Shown here in pieces: positions 62,760 through 64,000 of a stretch of 64,000 nt of DNA (position 1 is its first letter; the number at the start of each line of letters is the position of its first letter). This stretch comes from Arthrobacter crystallopoietes (GTDB lineage Bacteria; Actinomycetota; Actinomycetes; Actinomycetales; Micrococcaceae): positions 1 to 64,000 of the forward strand of contig NZ_CP018865.1 of NCBI RefSeq assembly GCF_002849715.1, given 5' to 3'. The translations under genes and the position numbers were made by a program. A model generated the notes under the pieces. The model worked only from the letters and a program-made list of their open reading frames with translations, was not told the origin of the DNA and ran no database searches.

Positions 62760-62862
62760 CAAGGGGAGTACTCCCGTCTGTGATCGGCCCGTCAATACGG
62801 ATGCACTGAAGCGTCTCGGGTCGATTGGCTCCGGTGTCGACCGGGCGGAGGAGACCTTGGCG
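62760..62862 (+). promoter_or_regulatory. yybP-ykoY manganese riboswitch, copy 2
   Basis: Starts CAAGGGGAGTACTCCC and ends GGCGGAGGAGACCTTGG; nearly identical to the element at 48012-48115 on the other strand. A TAGAAT hexamer at about 62746 could be the -10 element. It precedes terC copy 2. Confidence 0.82.
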
Positions 62863-62896
62863 TATCTGTTCAACGCCTACCCCTTGGAGCACCTCT

Positions 62897-63979
62897 ATGC
62901 AGGTCACACCTATGGTCTGGTTCATCACGATCGCCGTGACGATCCTGTTCTTCATCTACGAGTTTTTCGCCCACGTGCGTAAACCCCACGAGCCCTCCAT
63001 CGCGGAATCGGCGCGCTGGTCGGCGTTCTATATCGGGCTGGCACTGCTGTTCGGTGTGGGAATCGGCACGGTGTCGGGATGGACGTTCGGCGGGGAGTAC
63101 TTCGCCGGGTACCTCACCGAGAAGGCGCTGTCGATCGATAATCTGTTCGTCTTCCTCATCGTGATGGCCGGATTCGCGGTTCCTAAGAAGTACCAGCAGA
63201 AGGTGCTGATGATCGGCATCATCATCGCCCTGGTCCTGCGCGGCGGGTTTATCGCGATCGGGGCGGCCCTGATCGAGAACTTCTCCTGGGTTTTCTACCT
63301 CTTCGGCGCCCTGCTTCTCATCCTCGCCTACAAGCAGGCCTTCGGCAGCCACGAGTCCAACCCGGCCGAGGGCAAGTTCATGACACTCGTGCGCCGGGTC
63401 CTGCCCGTCACCAACGAGTATCACCAGGACAAGCTCACCGTGGTGAAGGGCGGGAAGCGCTTCGTCACGCCGATGCTGCTCACAATCATCGCGATCGGTT
63501 TCGTGGACCTCATCTTCGCCGTCGATTCGATCCCGGCAATTTATGGCCTGACCAACGAGGCCTACATCGTTTTCACCGCCAACGCGTTCGCGCTGATGGG
63601 TCTGCGCCAGTTGTTCTTCCTCATCGGAGGACTGCTCGAGCGTCTGGTCTACCTCGCCCAGGGATTGGCCGTCATCCTCGGCTTCATCGGCGTCAAACTC
63701 GTCTTCCACGCCCTGCACGTCAACGAGCTCCCCTTCATCAACGGCGGGGAACCGCTGCTCTGGGTGCCCGAGATCCCCATCTGGTTCTCGTTGCTCTTTA
63801 TCGCCGCCACCATCGTCGTAGCGACCGCCGCGAGTCTGCTCAAAACCCGCGGCGACGAGAACAAGGACGACCGCTCACTGGTCCAGGGCGAACCGGTGAT
63901 CACCGCGGACCCAGAGGGCCGGGACGAGGAATCCGAAATCGGCGAGAAGACAATGTCCACGGCAGACATGTCCAAATAG
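62897..63979 (+). CDS. TerC-family membrane protein, copy 2 (probable Mn2+ exporter)
   Basis: ATG 62897 follows TTGGAGCACC; in-frame codons upstream belong to the riboswitch. 360 residues, nearly identical to the gene at 46895-47977, with conservative changes clustered at about residues 100-155 (for example LILAYKQAFGSHESNPAEG against LVLAYRQAFSSHEANPANG) and in the charged C-terminal tail. Same acidic motifs (EKALSIDNLFVFLIV, FVDLIFAVDSIPAIY). It is oriented oppositely to copy 1 and ends 21 bases before the window edge. Confidence 0.9.
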   Translation: MQVTPMVWFITIAVTILFFIYEFFAHVRKPHEPSIAESARWSAFYIGLALLFGVGIGTVSGWTFGGEYFAGYLTEKALSIDNLFVFLIVMAGFAVPKKYQQKVLMIGIIIALVLRGGFIAIGAALIENFSWVFYLFGALLLILAYKQAFGSHESNPAEGKFMTLVRRVLPVTNEYHQDKLTVVKGGKRFVTPMLLTIIAIGFVDLIFAVDSIPAIYGLTNEAYIVFTANAFALMGLRQLFFLIGGLLERLVYLAQGLAVILGFIGVKLVFHALHVNELPFINGGEPLLWVPEIPIWFSLLFIAATIVVATAASLLKTRGDENKDDRSLVQGEPVITADPEGRDEESEIGEKTMSTADMSK

Positions 63980-64000
63980 CACCCCGTCGGCAGCTGTGAA

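Overview
The window is high-G+C DNA with actinobacterial features: GTG and TTG starts with strong Shine-Dalgarno sequences, an Lsr2 nucleoid protein, a CstR persulfide sensor, and ISL3, IS110 and IS3 remnants. By inference it comes from a Micrococcaceae (Arthrobacter-like) accessory region, either a large plasmid or a genomic island. Evidence for accessory DNA is the patchwork base composition, many decayed genes, an insertion-sequence graveyard and self-contained functional modules. No rRNA, tRNA, CRISPR array or replication origin was seen.

Layout. (1) 1-9.8 kb is mostly eroded DNA. It holds broken MarR and LacI regulators, one intact MarR gene, small membrane proteins including a paralogous pair, a DUF2188 protein and a RES-like gene with an in-frame TGA. 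(2) 9.88-17.06 kb is one tight operon: FAD monooxygenase, lipoprotein binding protein, YtcJ-type amidohydrolase, a sugar-type ABC ATPase and permease, and an XRE-cupin regulator. It looks like uptake plus catabolism of an unidentified small molecule. (3) 18.1-33.9 kb is an aromatic catabolic island. A terephthalate-type tphA2-A3-B-A1 operon is divergent from an IclR regulator. With it are an amidase, a nitrilase, two paralogous SsuA/THI5-like binding lipoproteins, one ABC permease/permease/ATPase set, and a decayed second reductase. The same inverted repeat (TTTCG-N5-CGAAA) lies in front of the island's transcription units. IS110, ISL3 and IS3 remnants interrupt the island.

(4) 34.9-51.4 kb is divided by five copies of a dif-like element sharing CCGATAACGGCGCA. 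The blocks between them are: a maleate uptake/isomerisation block (aldo/keto reductase, flavin reductase, MatC-like carrier, maleate isomerase, IclR); Lsr2 plus thiC with a TPP riboswitch; a metal-homeostasis block (two CorC/CNNM proteins, TerC under a yybP-ykoY manganese riboswitch, a frameshifted second TerC); and a compact XRE / ImmA-IrrE / PIN-like cassette. (5) 51.4-55.8 kb is a thiol-redox block (PQQ-like lipoprotein, CPVC membrane protein, CcdA, DsbA) with a GntR/UTRA regulator. A matching 14-bp palindrome lies at both ends of this block. (6) 55.9-62.3 kb is a reactive-sulfur block: DsrE, a Cys-rich peptide, persulfide dioxygenase-rhodanese, an MFS carrier, CstR, two rhodaneses (one frameshifted), a TauE exporter and thioredoxin. 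Five CstR-type operators tie it together. (7) The window ends with a truncated MFS gene abutting a second riboswitch-terC unit that is nearly identical to the one at 47 kb.

How the genes may work together (inference). The nitrilase and amidase could turn aromatic nitriles or amides into a dicarboxylate such as terephthalate. TphA2A3A1 and TphB would convert that to protocatechuate, with ring cleavage encoded elsewhere. The maleate block would feed fumarate to central metabolism. The sulfur, thiol and manganese blocks look like independent stress-homeostasis modules.
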